Origin: Byssothecium circinans
Lineage: Eukaryota; Ascomycota; Dothideomycetes; Pleosporales; Massarinaceae
DNA length: 64,000 nt
Direction of reading: 5' to 3'
Assembly: GCA_010015675.1 (NCBI GenBank)
Contig: ML976978.1
Span: 53,053 to 117,052 of the forward strand
This document shows, piece after piece, positions 41,280 through 52,163 of the stretch (positions are counted from its first letter, which is position 1; each line of letters begins with the position of its first letter). The notes beneath the pieces are model-generated. The model searched no databases. It was not told where the DNA came from and worked only from the letters and a program-made list of their open reading frames with translations. Position numbers and translations under genes: made by a program.

Positions 41280-42098
41280 TCTCCGTATCACAGTTTATGG
41301 AGATGGATTGGCTGAGGGGGTGTGAGGGTCGGATGTTTGAGGCACGTTTAGGTTTTCCATGGGGGAAAGGTTGCTCGAGCTTAGGCTTTCGTACGTGTCG
41401 ATGGGGGTTGTGTGACTTTCTCTCGGTGTTGGCCAACCTGGGATAGACTTTTGCCAGCGGTATCGCTCCTTTTCATCTCTCTGTTTTTCTTTTTTCTTTT
41501 CATTTTCCATGTCGGCTTCGATACCCCCGTTTGTGGCGAACATGGGCTGCGGGGTTTCGGAATCTTTTCTTTTCATTTCTTGTTGGGAGGTCTTCCTGGA
41601 TAGGATATATAGAAGGGTCGGTGCGTCGCTCCTATCTGTCGGGGGGTTGGGGGGAGAGATTCTTTGCTTCATTCAGATTGTGTATATGGATGGGTTGTGA
41701 ATGACGATGGTGTGTTTCTGTATACTGTACTGCAGATTGCGTGTGATGAAGTGATTTCTCGTGAGACTACCTGATCGCTGAGGCTAGAAAATATTTGGCG
41801 AAGCCTGTGCGTTGAGTATACTCCATAAACGCCTGTCCTGTATGCACTATTCCGATTCCTATTCCTTCCTTACTACTTCTGCGGGTAACAAATACCCGTC
41901 CTCCTTTCCTCTGAATTCCATCCTCCCGAGCCCTGCACCCCGAGCCCTTTACCCCAACCCAGCCTAATACCTCCCAACGCCATCGCATCACTATCGTCCC
42001 ACATCTCCCGTCCCTCCCATCCCCCACCCAAACACCCCAAGTTCCCCCCACGCGCGATAATACCGTATACTTCCCTCTCAGTTCCCCCGCCCAAGCCC
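41280..42098. other. convergent 3' region between bye1 and sft1
   Basis: This is 0.8 kb between two convergent stops. Pyrimidine-rich runs occur at 41460-41510 and 41935-42060. ORFs here are shadows. No gene is seen. Confidence 0.5.
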
Positions 42099-42523
42099 TC
42101 AAAAAACCAAATGCCAAATCCAATACAACACCACCACAACCGCGACAATAATCCCCGCCAGCTTCAAAACCGCGATCTTGTTCCCCGAGGCCGCCATGCG
42201 CGTGAGCCGTGATGCGCTGCCTTTTATGCTCGTTGACATGGTGGAGAAGGTCTCGCTCTGGATATCCACATCGGTCGGTTAGCTGAGCTCTCGCATACAA
42301 AAGAGGATAGGACAGGGAAAGGGGGGAGGGTGAAGGGTGTGGTGTGGAAGGAGAGAGGAGAGGGGAAGAAGGGGGAAGGAAGACCCACCGTCTGATCAAT
42401 AACATCCTGATCCCTTGCCTGGTCGTAGATATCGATCGTTACGCCGCGGAGCGCGCTGACTTTGCTCGCGAGCTCGTCGAGGCGCGAGTTGTTTTGGCGT
42501 TCGCGCTCGTAGGCCTCGGACAT
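42099..42523 (-). CDS. sft1: Qc-SNARE Sft1/Bet1-like
   Basis: Exons are complement of 42389-42523 and 42099-42257. The 131-nt intron (GTGGGT donor, GCTAAC branch, TCCAG acceptor) is at phase 0 and gives 97 residues, exactly the length I know for yeast Sft1. It begins MSEAYERERQNNSRLDELA. A SNARE helix spans about 9-67 with the zero-layer glutamine at Q44 (VIDQTSETFS). SASRLTRMAASGN follows, then a C-terminal membrane anchor of about 20 residues ending WIWHLVF. It would act in intra-Golgi retrograde fusion. Bet1 is the close alternative; the lack of an N-terminal extension and the short length favour Sft1. Confidence 0.85.
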
Positions 42524-43668
42524 TGTGGCTTCTTGACCCGCGCTCGTCTTTTCCTCGGTTTGGGGGGTTCGGGTTTGGGGGGCTTTCGGCGGTTGGTTGG
42601 TTGGTTGGGGGGTGCGAGGACGAGGAAGGGGGTCGTTCGGGGGTCTGAGGATGTGGTGCGAGTGTGGATCTGAGGTCGTGGAGTTGGAGAAAGCGGCGAC
42701 GGGAGATTTAGCGGGAGGTGGAGGTGCAGGTGTGGGTGGTTATGGGTTGAGGCTGTTGGGAGAGGAGTGTTTTGTGGTGGTGTCTGTCGGGGGTTGCGGA
42801 CGGACGATGACGGCGGACGTTTGGCGTGAATAAGGCGGGGAGTTGTGATTGGTTGGTGGATGTGGCGGTGCAGAGGCTGGTGGAGCTAGTCAACGTTCTT
42901 TCACAGCTTTTCTTTGTGCGAACATCTTGTTGTCTGATTTATTCTTTTGCAGGCGTACTCAAAGGTCTATAGGAGTAACAATAGCATTTGACACTCCTCA
43001 ACACTGGTAATTACAGTAACGACTGTGAAAGCACCCGGGTATAGACTTTGTACCTTGATGTCACCTTGGATATCGTGAAGCTGAGCCTGAAGAAGGATTA
43101 TCAGGCGGATGGTAGACTAGAGCGAGATATTTCAGAAAATAGGCCTAATCCTGTTCTTTGCAAAAGGTATCCTGGGTGGTATCAACGCATAATCCCTTCT
43201 TTGAATAGTTGGGCTTTGAAGCTTCGCTGTTCGATACAGTTGCTTTCACGGAAGAAGATAGGTTGAAGATGGAGAAGATAAGATTTGAAAAGTGTAGTAA
43301 ATATAGAGACCAATGCCACGGGGATGAGTGTGTCCATGAATGCGACCTTGGCTCACTTTTTCCCATTGATCACACTTGCTCTCGGCCGCGAGCCTCATTC
43401 TCTGTTCCGAACCACTTTCAATCGCCAGTGAAGACAAGGAAATGATGCCCAGTTGGACTTCCAGATGTATTCAAGGACTTCTTCAGCAGGTTTCTGGCCA
43501 GATATTCCTTGAATTCGTACCCATCTCCAAGAAAATACATACTTGGCAAACCGCCGTTCATTGCCCTCATATTTCTAGAGCATCTTTTTCTTTTGGGCAT
43601 TGGGTAGCGAAGTGTAGTTGGCTCTCCATCCCCCTTAAATTTGTAGCACCCTAGTGGAAGATACTGGC
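42524..43668. other. promoter of sft1 and degenerate 3' part of GTPase fragment B
   Basis: The left part is the G-rich upstream region of sft1. From about 43380 to 43668 the minus strand still yields pieces that could belong to the C-terminal region of the following GTPase (GTNSRNIWPETC and RLAAESKCDQWEK), but with several stops. I call no separate gene. Confidence 0.4.
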
Positions 43669-44975
43669 CTATTCCCTTTTGGCTGGATATGCAAGCAGAA
43701 ATTTCCGCAATGAAGGGATGCCCGTTGCTTTGAGAGAGATCAGTGGAGCTTTAGAACCTCTAGCTGTATGCTTAAAGTACTCAGTGTTTGAGACACAGAA
43801 AATTCGAAAGAAAGGGTATTCCACCGTCATAACAGACACGACATCCCTGTTGCGTGTTGATATGTAGAGTTCGCGCTTTCTATAACATGTTAACGCCATC
43901 TTGAGCATATTACAGCTCCGTGACTGACTCACTCTTGTTCCAGCTCCGCTAATTTCCCTTCCAAGCTCTTGATCGCGCTCTTCATTTGTTGGTGACGTGT
44001 GAAGTCATCATCCTCTGTGGCGTCATTGATTGCAGCTGTATCATCGGCTATACTCTTTTGCAGTGCAGCGATATTGTCGTTGAGCTGTTTGAGACGCTCC
44101 TTCCCGGCAATATCCATCGAGTGCGCGATGTGTGGGTCCCGCGTGTCGATGGTTTAATTTGTTATAAGCATCATAAAAGCAGTCGGTAGCGTGTGCATAC
44201 ATACCTCTATTTTTGTGCATACCAGGATGACGCCGTCACTCTTGCGGCGTCGATGCGCATCCAAAATCTCTGCATGGACAGCATTGTTACTGACCACCCG
44301 CTCAATGGAAGCGACCACAATCGTAGCTTGACACGAGGCTAGCCTTCTTCGTAGCTGGTCTGATCGCGTGGGATCAACATCGCCGAGACCCGGCGTATCT
44401 ACGAGGACTGTTCCGTGCTGTAGGCACTCGGCTCCCAGTCGAACGTGGACTGCCTCGACACACGGCCAAAGGTAGCAGCGCAGAGTCGTTCCATCAATGT
44501 TGGGATCTCCCATAGGTGAGACGAAGGGTTTGACCAAATTGGCCAGTTGAACCAAAGACAACGAGCGGATGGTTTTGGTTGACAACAGTGGGTCAAGTTC
44601 CAGCTGATTGTAAATGTCGGTCAGCCACCCAATCAGGTCCATCAATACCATTGAGTCTGAATCTGGCCCTGCCCGATCTAACATGATCTTGGCTTCCTTC
44701 GCGTTGTTGAAGTTGGGACGATCACAAAACATCGCCTGCAGATGCGTCAGAGCGGCGTCGGCTACTTTTTTGGCCCCATAATGCTGTTCGTCTAGATCGC
44801 TCTGCGACACGGGCAGACCGTATTCATCAACATCTTGGCCTTCTGCGTCCAAAGCCAGGATGTAGGCATTGAGATACTGTTCAACTTTCATCTTCATCAA
44901 TGTCAGTGAGAAGAGCTTTATGCTCGCCTCGAACGGCGGTGCTCGCGCCTTGTGCACGACCCGCGTGTGAGTCAT
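43669..44975 (-). pseudogene. dynamin-like/SLIP-GC-type GTPase, fragment B (lacks P-loop half)
   Basis: The frame from 44975 reads VVHKARAPPFEASIKLFS, then helical sequence. It continues with QHGTVLVDTPGLGDVDPTRS (G3 motif DTPG), QATIVVASIERVVSNNAV and DGVILVCTKIE (G4-like TKIE). A GTATGT donor follows at 44204. A workable acceptor (GGGAAG, ending 44100) restores phase to RLKQLNDNIAALQKSI. A second intron (43880-43932, GTGAGT...TATAG) leads to YPFFRIFCVSNTEYFKH and KATGIPSLRKFL, all typical of the fungal SLIP-GC-like GTPases. The P-loop (G1) and everything before it are absent. The 5' edge runs into transposon sequence near 45000, and the 3' part stops early at 43669. It cannot be a complete GTPase. 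Confidence 0.7.
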
Positions 44976-45155
44976 TTTAGAGAGTGAGTCATTTTAAGAA
45001 CTAAAATGCATTTAAGAAGCTACTTTAGCACTCCCCACATAGCGCCGCCTAACAAACTAAGTGACCTACAGTACGTGCCGCCTACCTAACTAAGATCCTA
45101 TAGTACGTATTCTAATAATGATTTTTAGGTCTAGTTCTGCTATTTCCTAGCTATA

Positions 45156-46960
45156 AGCTAGCCTATATAGTTTCCGGCCACATAGGGTTTCCGGCCACGT
45201 TGCCAAATCGGCCACCCCTCAGAAAAATTGCCTCAATTCTGTCAACCTAATTACAATTGCCACTCTATACACATAGACTGAAGAGTTTTAGCTGCTGTTT
45301 CAGCTGCTACTCTCTCTGCTTCTTTTTCTGCAGCGTTACTGTTGTTTTGTTTCTCTATAAGAGCAGAAGCCTGTACTGCTACCATAATTGTATCTATATC
45401 TGCAAAGCGTTGATTTAGGTCTACACGAACTCTCTTTCGTGGCTGTTAAGGCTTAAGAGCCTCAAGTTAACTGTAAAGTCTTTTATTCTCTATTTCAAGC
45501 TCTACTGCTCATACGTTTGCAATTTCAAGTGCCTTGCCTGCTTTTTCAAAGAGCTGGTGAGCCTTACGGCCTATACTCTCATTCTTATGAAGCTCTCTTC
45601 GAGCTACGTAAAGATCGCGAAGGCCGCGAGGGGTAGAGAGGTAGCGCTCAGCAGGTAATTAAGGCTATTCCTGGCGCGGTGGCGTAACAGGCCTTTAAGC
45701 AACTTAAGATGAGTTGACTACTCATTTAATGTTTAGTAGACAGATGCCTACAGTAGCCCATCCAGTTCGTACAATTCTCTCAGTAATCGCAGCCTCTCTA
45801 GCGTTATAGTAGGCTGTAATAAAGCGTTCTTTTTTAATAGGTACTGCGTCATTAAGGTGCGATAGTTCCTAGATCTAATTTTAATAGAAACGCTTTACTA
45901 GAGAGAAAACTGAGAGATCTAGAGGCTACAGGACGTGAGAGGAATAAGTAGGCAGAAATAGAAGCTGAACCTTATTCTGCTTACAGATCTACAGGAATTC
46001 TAGGTTAATGTGGCTGCCGTGGCTATCCAGAATCAACATCCTCCAGCAATCATCTAATAGAGCCATCTTAGGGAGAAAGATGCGACGTAACTATTTAATT
46101 CCTATTGCATTTGATGTCTAGCCATTCTCTAAGGTTGCATATAGCTAGTCTAGAATTGTTGATGGAAACTAGGTACTCTATAGGTTCTTTCCTTTAAATA
46201 TTACTGTAGGGCGCAGTTTCTTCCCTATCGCTAATACGCACTTAATTATCGACGCCCACTCGCGATTCTCTGGAGACTGATAGTAAGCCTTCTTTTTCTA
46301 GCTGCTTGCGAGTACCCTAGTATTTGCACATACACCTAGGGCCTTCCCAGTCTTATCTATATTCCACGTATCCTCAGCTCTTATACCCAGTCATACGCGA
46401 GTTCTCTCAAAGAGCTCAAGAAACGCGCGTATCTGCTTAGGTGTAGCTCCCTCAGCTCGTGCAGCCTCAATCTTCCTACCCACAACAGATGCAACGCGTG
46501 GGTTCCGCCTAATGAAGTGAACCAGCCAGAGCTTGCCTATAGGCTGGTTATCGCCATTTGACTGCAGGATTCGATTCGCCATTTCTCGCGCGCGAACGTG
46601 GGAGGGAGGACAGGCGCGTGCATCCTCTTCAAGTATCCAATTTACAAGAAATTTCTCTTAAAGAGGGGTTAATCACTATTAGTGTTAATGGCTAACGTGG
46701 CTATTAGTAGCACCGCGTAATCAATCCTATAGTGTACTTTGAGGAACACCATACGCCTTTACAGCAGCTCGCTGGCTAGAATAAATGCCTGCATTAAAAT
46801 CGCTAATATCTAATTGTATTGCTTGTTCACGGGTACCCATTTTAATGAGTTATGTGGAGAGAAAACGCGTTGATTTCTAAGGGGTGGCCGATTTGGCAAC
46901 GTGGCCGGAAACCCTATGTGGCCGGAAACCCTATGTGGCCGGAAACTATATAGGCTAGCT
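45156..46960 (-). mobile_element. pogo/Fot-like element 1
   Basis: This is a 1805-bp element with target TA on each side. The terminal repeats start AGCTAGCCTATATAG and continue with GTTTCCGGCCAC units. Two such units are at the left end and three at the right, before GTTGCCAAATCGGCCACC. It encodes a degenerate transposase on the minus strand. Confidence 0.85.
45251..46582 (-). pseudogene. pogo/Fot transposase, nonsense-mutated
   Basis: It starts within the CENP-B/Tc5-type helix-turn-helix (GKLWLVHFIRRNPRVASVVG, KIEAARAEGATPKQIRAFLE). The DDE core follows: NIDKTGKALGVCANTRVL, LILDSHGSHINLEFL and FLPTYSSHVLQPLDLSVFS. The C-terminal coiled region ends CIEWQL at TAA 45251-45253. About ten stop codons occur, nearly all at positions where Trp, Gln or Arg is expected, as RIP would make. 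Apart from these the frame is largely continuous, so the copy is relatively young. Confidence 0.82.
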
Positions 46961-47110
46961 TAGGTGTTCTTCCTTCTAGCTGCGAGCAGCGTGTTTAGTT
47001 AGTTAGGAAGGGCTAAGTTACCACTTATCTTAAAGAACGTAGTAAGGTAATTTAGGTATACCTACTTATAGGAGCTAGGTTAAATAAATAATATAAATAA
47101 ATTATAAATA

Positions 47111-48166
47111 ACGTAAAGCACCATCGAGACGGCCACTTTTTCTTGGCAAGGAAAATCAAACCGTATTATCTTAATAACAAAGCTAAACCTTAATATTTTC
47201 TTTTAAAAATTTAAACCTAGATAGATATATATATAATCTAGTAGGTATTAAATTTATATAGCTATAGCTTACGTAATATAGTAGTTATTAGTAAGAGAAG
47301 AAATCTTAGGTAAAACCTACCTTTTACTATAGATTAATAGCTAAACGTTAGTTATATACTATATAACTTTTAGGACTTACTTATTAGTATATTAGTTAGT
47401 AGCTATTAAGTTATTATAGCGTGCAGCCTAGATTTAACGCTATTATAGTAGGTGTAAGATAGGGAGTTAAAAAAAATAAAAACTCTTTTAAATAAAGTTA
47501 TATATATTAGATATCTCTACTTTCTCCTTAGGAGGAGGATAGTATATACTAAATAAAGCTATATATAAAGTTTAAAGTAAGTAAATACCTCTAAAACTAA
47601 AAGATCTAGCTTAGGAAGTATAGGATTTTAAGATAATTTAAACATTGCCTTATTATAAAGCTTATATAAGCTAATCTTTTACAGCTAACTATTTATATTA
47701 CTATTATATATATATATATGACGTTTATTAAAAGAAAAAAAGTAAGAATATCTAGCTAGATAAAATATTTAATTATAGTTTTCTAATTTTAGGAATCTCT
47801 ACCCTCTCTACGCTAATTCTCTAATAAGTCTAGACTGCACGCTAAAATTTTAGTGCTAATAGGTATATTATATATATATAAACTAGCTCTAAAGTTATTA
47901 TAATTTATTAAGCTAGTTTATTACGTATTGTAGGGTATAAAGCTTAGGCGACTAAGTTTACTCTATACTTATCTAGCTTATTAAGATATTAGAAATCCTA
48001 GAATATCTTTTTATAACCTTTTAGATCTATATTATATATATCTGTATTTAAAATTTCAGCTTAATAGCTCTTATATTAAAATAGTTATTAACGATACAAG
48101 AGGTTGAAAAAAGCTTGGCAAAAGTGGCCGGCTCGATGGGGTGGCCGTCTCGATGGTGCTTTACGT
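47111..48166. mobile_element. non-autonomous pogo-like element, ACGTAAAGC-end subfamily
   Basis: A 1056-bp element is flanked by TA. Its terminal repeats begin ACGTAAAGCACCATCGAG and contain the unit CATCGAGxCGGCCAC once at the left and twice at the right end. There is no coding potential; the interior is AT-rich. The interior is near-identical to the element at 55638-56695, although the ends differ. Confidence 0.85.
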
Positions 48167-48259
48167 TACTACTAACTAGCTTTCTAATCTACTCTCTTTT
48201 ATATTTAATAAATATAGTCTTCTTAGGTATTACTATTTAGATTAGTAATATATTATATA

Positions 48260-50109
48260 ATGTAAAGCACTATTAAGATAGCTACCCTATTAAGATAGCT
48301 ACTTTTCCTCAGTAATACTAACTTACTTAACTTTATTATTATTATTATCTATATTACTACTTAATATAATAAACTAAGTACTAGCATCTAACTTAGAAGA
48401 ATTCTCTTTATTAGCTTAATATATTCTTATATTATACCTAGCCTTACTATAGTTACTATAGTATTAAATACTTAATTATTATACTTTATACTTACCTTTT
48501 ACCCTTACCTTCTTATAGTTCTAAATAGTTCCTAATAGTTTAGAACTATTCTAGTCTACTATAGAACTATACTCTATAGTACTACTCTTCTAAAGATACT
48601 TATACTTATATATTTTTTACTTAGTTACTACTATAAGTTACTATTTAAGCTCTTTAATACACGCCTTTATTAGCGTGCTATTATATAGTATTAACTTAGC
48701 GCCTTTAATAAGCTATAAAAGCCTACCCTAAGCTATCTATAGTAACTAAGTAATAGAATTATATACTAGCTTTAACTATAAGCTAAATTTATATATATTA
48801 CTTAGTATTCTTAATAGCTATAGTGTCTCTAGTAGTAGGGATCCTAATAGGGCATCTATACGTATATTAAAGTAATTAAGTACTACTTATATATTTAGAA
48901 AGACTAGCCCTAAAGCCTTAAAGGCCTTTTAATAGTTCTAAACTATAAATATACTTAAAAATAGGTTTTTAAAGGCTAGTAGGAACGCTTCCTTATTAAT
49001 ATAGAAAATATATTAGCGTGCTAAGTTCTAAATAATCTTAGAGTACTTACGCTTAAGTAGTAAGAATAATACTATATTAAGTAGCTAAAGTATATATAAT
49101 AAGTATAGTAGTATATAGAGCGTAAAGATCTTATTATTAATATAATAATCTTTAAAGGCTTAATTTAGATAGCTTTTATAGCTATCTAAAATTAGTAACT
49201 AATAGATGCTAATAGTTCTTACATTTATATATACGTTAAAGCACTTTAACTACGTAAGACTAAGCTTATTATTTATCTATCTATTCTCTAAGACTAAGAA
49301 CTTTTAATTACGTAGTATATTAGCTTCCTAGTATTATAAAAAGATATAGACGCTTCCTTTATATATAATAAATAGTAGAGTAAATATACTATTTAAATAT
49401 ATACTCTAGATCTCTATTACCTACTCTTTATTACTTAGCTAAACTATTATAGGCCTTACTTACTTCTCTAAGCTAGTAACTACTTTTATAGAGCTAATAA
49501 TACTTATCTAAAAGCTAGTCTTATTAAAGTTATAGATATTATTATTATATATACTATACTTTACTTTAGTATCCTTAATAAGCTTAAACTACGTACTAAT
49601 TACCTTAAGATCTTTTTATAGAACTTTCTAATAGTCCTTTAAATAGTTCTAGGCTATTTATAATAGTTCTAAATAGGTTATAAACTATTCTACTTAGTTA
49701 TAGCTAACCTTCTCTCTACTCTTCTTAGCTAGTAGTTTAATTACTATATCTAATACTTTACCTAATATAGGCGCAAATCCTTGCAAATTAAAATTAAGGA
49801 TATATTAGATAAGTATCTTATCTTTAGTTAGGGACAGTTTTAAACAGTTTAGAACTATTATTAGTTAATAGGTAATTTAGTTATAGTAGTTAGAGAGGCT
49901 CTAATAATAAATATTAAAAGCCTTAGCAGTATATTATAGGCTTTTAAATTAGCCTAAATAGTAAGCTTAAAGGGTAAGCTATATTCTACCTTTTTACTAA
50001 GTAAGTATTACATTTATTAGTTAAGGTATTTTATAATAAGTATAGTATTAGTATTACTAAGGAAAAGTAGCTATCTTAATAGGGTAGCTATCTTAATAAT
50101 ACTTTATAT
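48260..50109 (-). mobile_element. pogo-like element 2, heavily RIP-mutated, ACGTAAAGC-end subfamily
   Basis: A 1850-bp element with TA at both ends. The terminal repeats, ATGTAAAGCACTATTAAGAT, are the RIP-mutated form of the ends of the 1056-bp element. Its minus strand aligns by eye with the better preserved element at 52648-54506, for example the AAGCCTTTAAAAAC and TAGTACTACTTA stretches read in reverse. The transposase is beyond reading. Confidence 0.75.
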
Positions 50110-50504
50110 TAGTAGTAGTAAGAGTCTTTACTTTTAAAAAACTTAATAATAACTAGGTCTATCTACCTAAGTAGCTTAATATTACTATTAAATTATAAGA
50201 TATATTACAGAGCTTTTACTTAAAATCTAAGAGTTCTTCCTTTATTACTAACAGAAAGAGCTAGATATTTATAAGGTAGCTATACTTAGGATAAAGAATA
50301 AGTATAGCTAAAGGATTCTTTATATTAATAGGGGAAGCTATAAGAAGATAAGAGTATATAAGGTATAGATAAAGAAAAAAGAAGGAAGATAGGTAAGAGC
50401 TTAAATTTATACCTAGTATATAACCTTAACTAAGTAAGTATATAATAAATACATACCTAGAGGATTTATCCTATATAAAGTAAGATATTAGTAATAACCG
50501 CTAC
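50110..50504. other. AT-rich repeat debris
   Basis: 395 bp of AT-rich, RIP-like sequence between the pogo-like element and GTPase fragment A. No ends or coding content recognised. Confidence 0.4.
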
Positions 50505-51265
50505 AAACTTAGCCCTCCTGGCCCTCCATCCACTCGCGATGGCCACAACTCTAGCCTCGAACGGCTCGAGTTGATCACTTGATGGTGCAGCGTAGTCTTG
50601 CATGACATATGTGACGCTTGCCTGCGAGTCACCCTATATCTGTCAGTAAGAAGCAAAAGTGATGCCAAAGTGATACTTACACAAGTGGCCAACCGCTCAT
50701 GGCCCAATAACGCATTCAACGTGCTAGATTTCCCAGCTCCAGTTTCTCCTATGAAGGCAATATGATGCCCAATGTTTTCGGTCGGCTGCTCTTGCTCCGT
50801 AGCGTCCGTTAAGAGAAGCTTCGTCTTGTGCCCTTGATATGTATCTCCGGCTGGATATTGCTTTACTTCCTGCATGATGCTGGTTCGCTTGTTCTTGGCC
50901 GTAACCACGGAAGGTCCAAGGAAAGGCAATACGGGATTCGGGACCAGCTGACCCTCACGTTGTGTGAGCTCATTCTGTGGTAGATTTTCTTGGTCCGGTG
51001 CTTCGAGAATCTGCGGCGGGTCTTTTTGGACCAGTGCTTCAGGAATCTGTTGTAGATCTTCTTGCTTAGGTCCGTTGAGATCCTGCGGCAGGCCTTGTTG
51101 GGGGGCGCCTTCGAACATCTGCTCCGGATTGTCTTCGCTGGATTTGTCGAGATATTGCTGTGCATCTTCTAGACCTAAACATGGCTTTTTCTGGGCCGGC
51201 TCTCCCGTCTTGTCTAACGGAGACGACATCATCGCACTCGAGCCATCTTTCAGGCTGTTCCTCAT
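50505..51265 (-). pseudogene. dynamin-like/SLIP-GC-type GTPase, fragment A (P-loop half only)
   Basis: The start MRNSLKDGSSAMMSS is at 51263-51265. Residues about 52-100 are four degenerate repeats of 12-14 residues built on Q-x-L/P-P-Q. A clear P-loop follows: HIAFIGETGAGKSSTLNALL (G173-S181). A 47-nt intron (50634-50680, GTAAGT...ATAG, phase 0) joins LATC to GDSQASVTYVMQDY and EPFEARVVAIASGW. The gene then runs into AT-rich transposon debris at about 50505. G3 and G4 motifs are missing. Fragment B, 5.5 kb away on the same strand, has G3 and G4 but no P-loop. Both fragments seem to include the strand after the switch I region (EPFEARV here, PPFEASI there). That suggests two paralogues, not one split gene. 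Confidence 0.7.
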
Positions 51266-52163
51266 GGTGTGGTTCCTGCAGAGTGAGTCAGTACAAACAT
51301 GGTAGATATAGTTAGGGGAGATTAAATACTTGGACAGAGGAGATAGCAAACAATAGGATGGGGCGCTTGCTTCGTGAGGTTAAAGCGGTCGAGAAAGATT
51401 ACGGCAAGATGCTTCTTTCAATGGTTGATCAGAAACCGGAGTACTCTCCGAGGAGGGGAAGTCAGTCGGAGGTGGGAAGCTTTCGAGTGGTGGAGAGAGT
51501 TCTTCGTTGAGTGGGGGCGGAGGATAGTTATATAGCACCGAGCTGCGCTAGCGGGGCCGAGTCGAAGTGAAGGTGGAGGCGCCCTGACAGTTCCAATTCA
51601 GGTGAAGGTGTAGAGAGGCTCTGAAGATACCAAGCCAAAGTAGAGGTGAGGTAAAGGTGGAGCTGCTCCCACAATGTTGGGCCAAGGTGAAGGAGTGAAG
51701 CCCCGGATCTGTGCCTCGTACTCCCTGCGCTGCTATGGCTCTTGAAACGCGGCAGGAAAATGATGGGAAGAAGCGGTGTGGATGGAATGAGGGCGAAGAA
51801 AGATAGGGGCGTGAGCTTGCATGTCGATATCGGGAGACGGGGAGAGCCAAATTCCTCTCAAATTGAGGTACGTGAATTAGAAGCGCTCCACGTTGTCGCG
51901 CAACCCCATTACCGACGTGGCCTTCACCTCAGTTTAACGTATATAAGATAGACCCCACTCACCGGCCGCCTCAAGCTTTCTTCTCCTTCATCGCCCACCT
52001 CAGTTTCCCGTCGCCGGTCAACTACTGCTTCATGCCACCTTCATCATCTCATCCCCGCCAGTTTAATCGGAGAGGTTGGAAGTTTCTACCTAAGAAGTGA
52101 TTGTCGACAAATATTCATGTATACTCAGGACCGATCGACTGTCACTCCGTACAACCCCTAATG
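51266..52163. other. upstream region of GTPase fragment A, with short GGTGAAGGTG-type repeats
   Basis: This is 0.9 kb of normal GC content. Imperfect GTGAAGGTGGAG/GGTAAAGGTGGAG units recur at 51565-51695. It probably holds the promoter of fragment A and, to the right, unknown sequence. No gene is called. Confidence 0.45.

Noticed and set aside
41767..42405. A 212-codon minus-strand frame over the sft1 region
   Set aside because: It reads through the sft1 intron and second exon in the wrong frame; the spliced SNARE with its membrane anchor explains the sequence.
44985..45155. Doubled TGAGTCATTTTA at the edge of GTPase fragment B as a target duplication
   Set aside because: The two copies are only 18 bp apart and not on opposite sides of any element; probably a local duplication.
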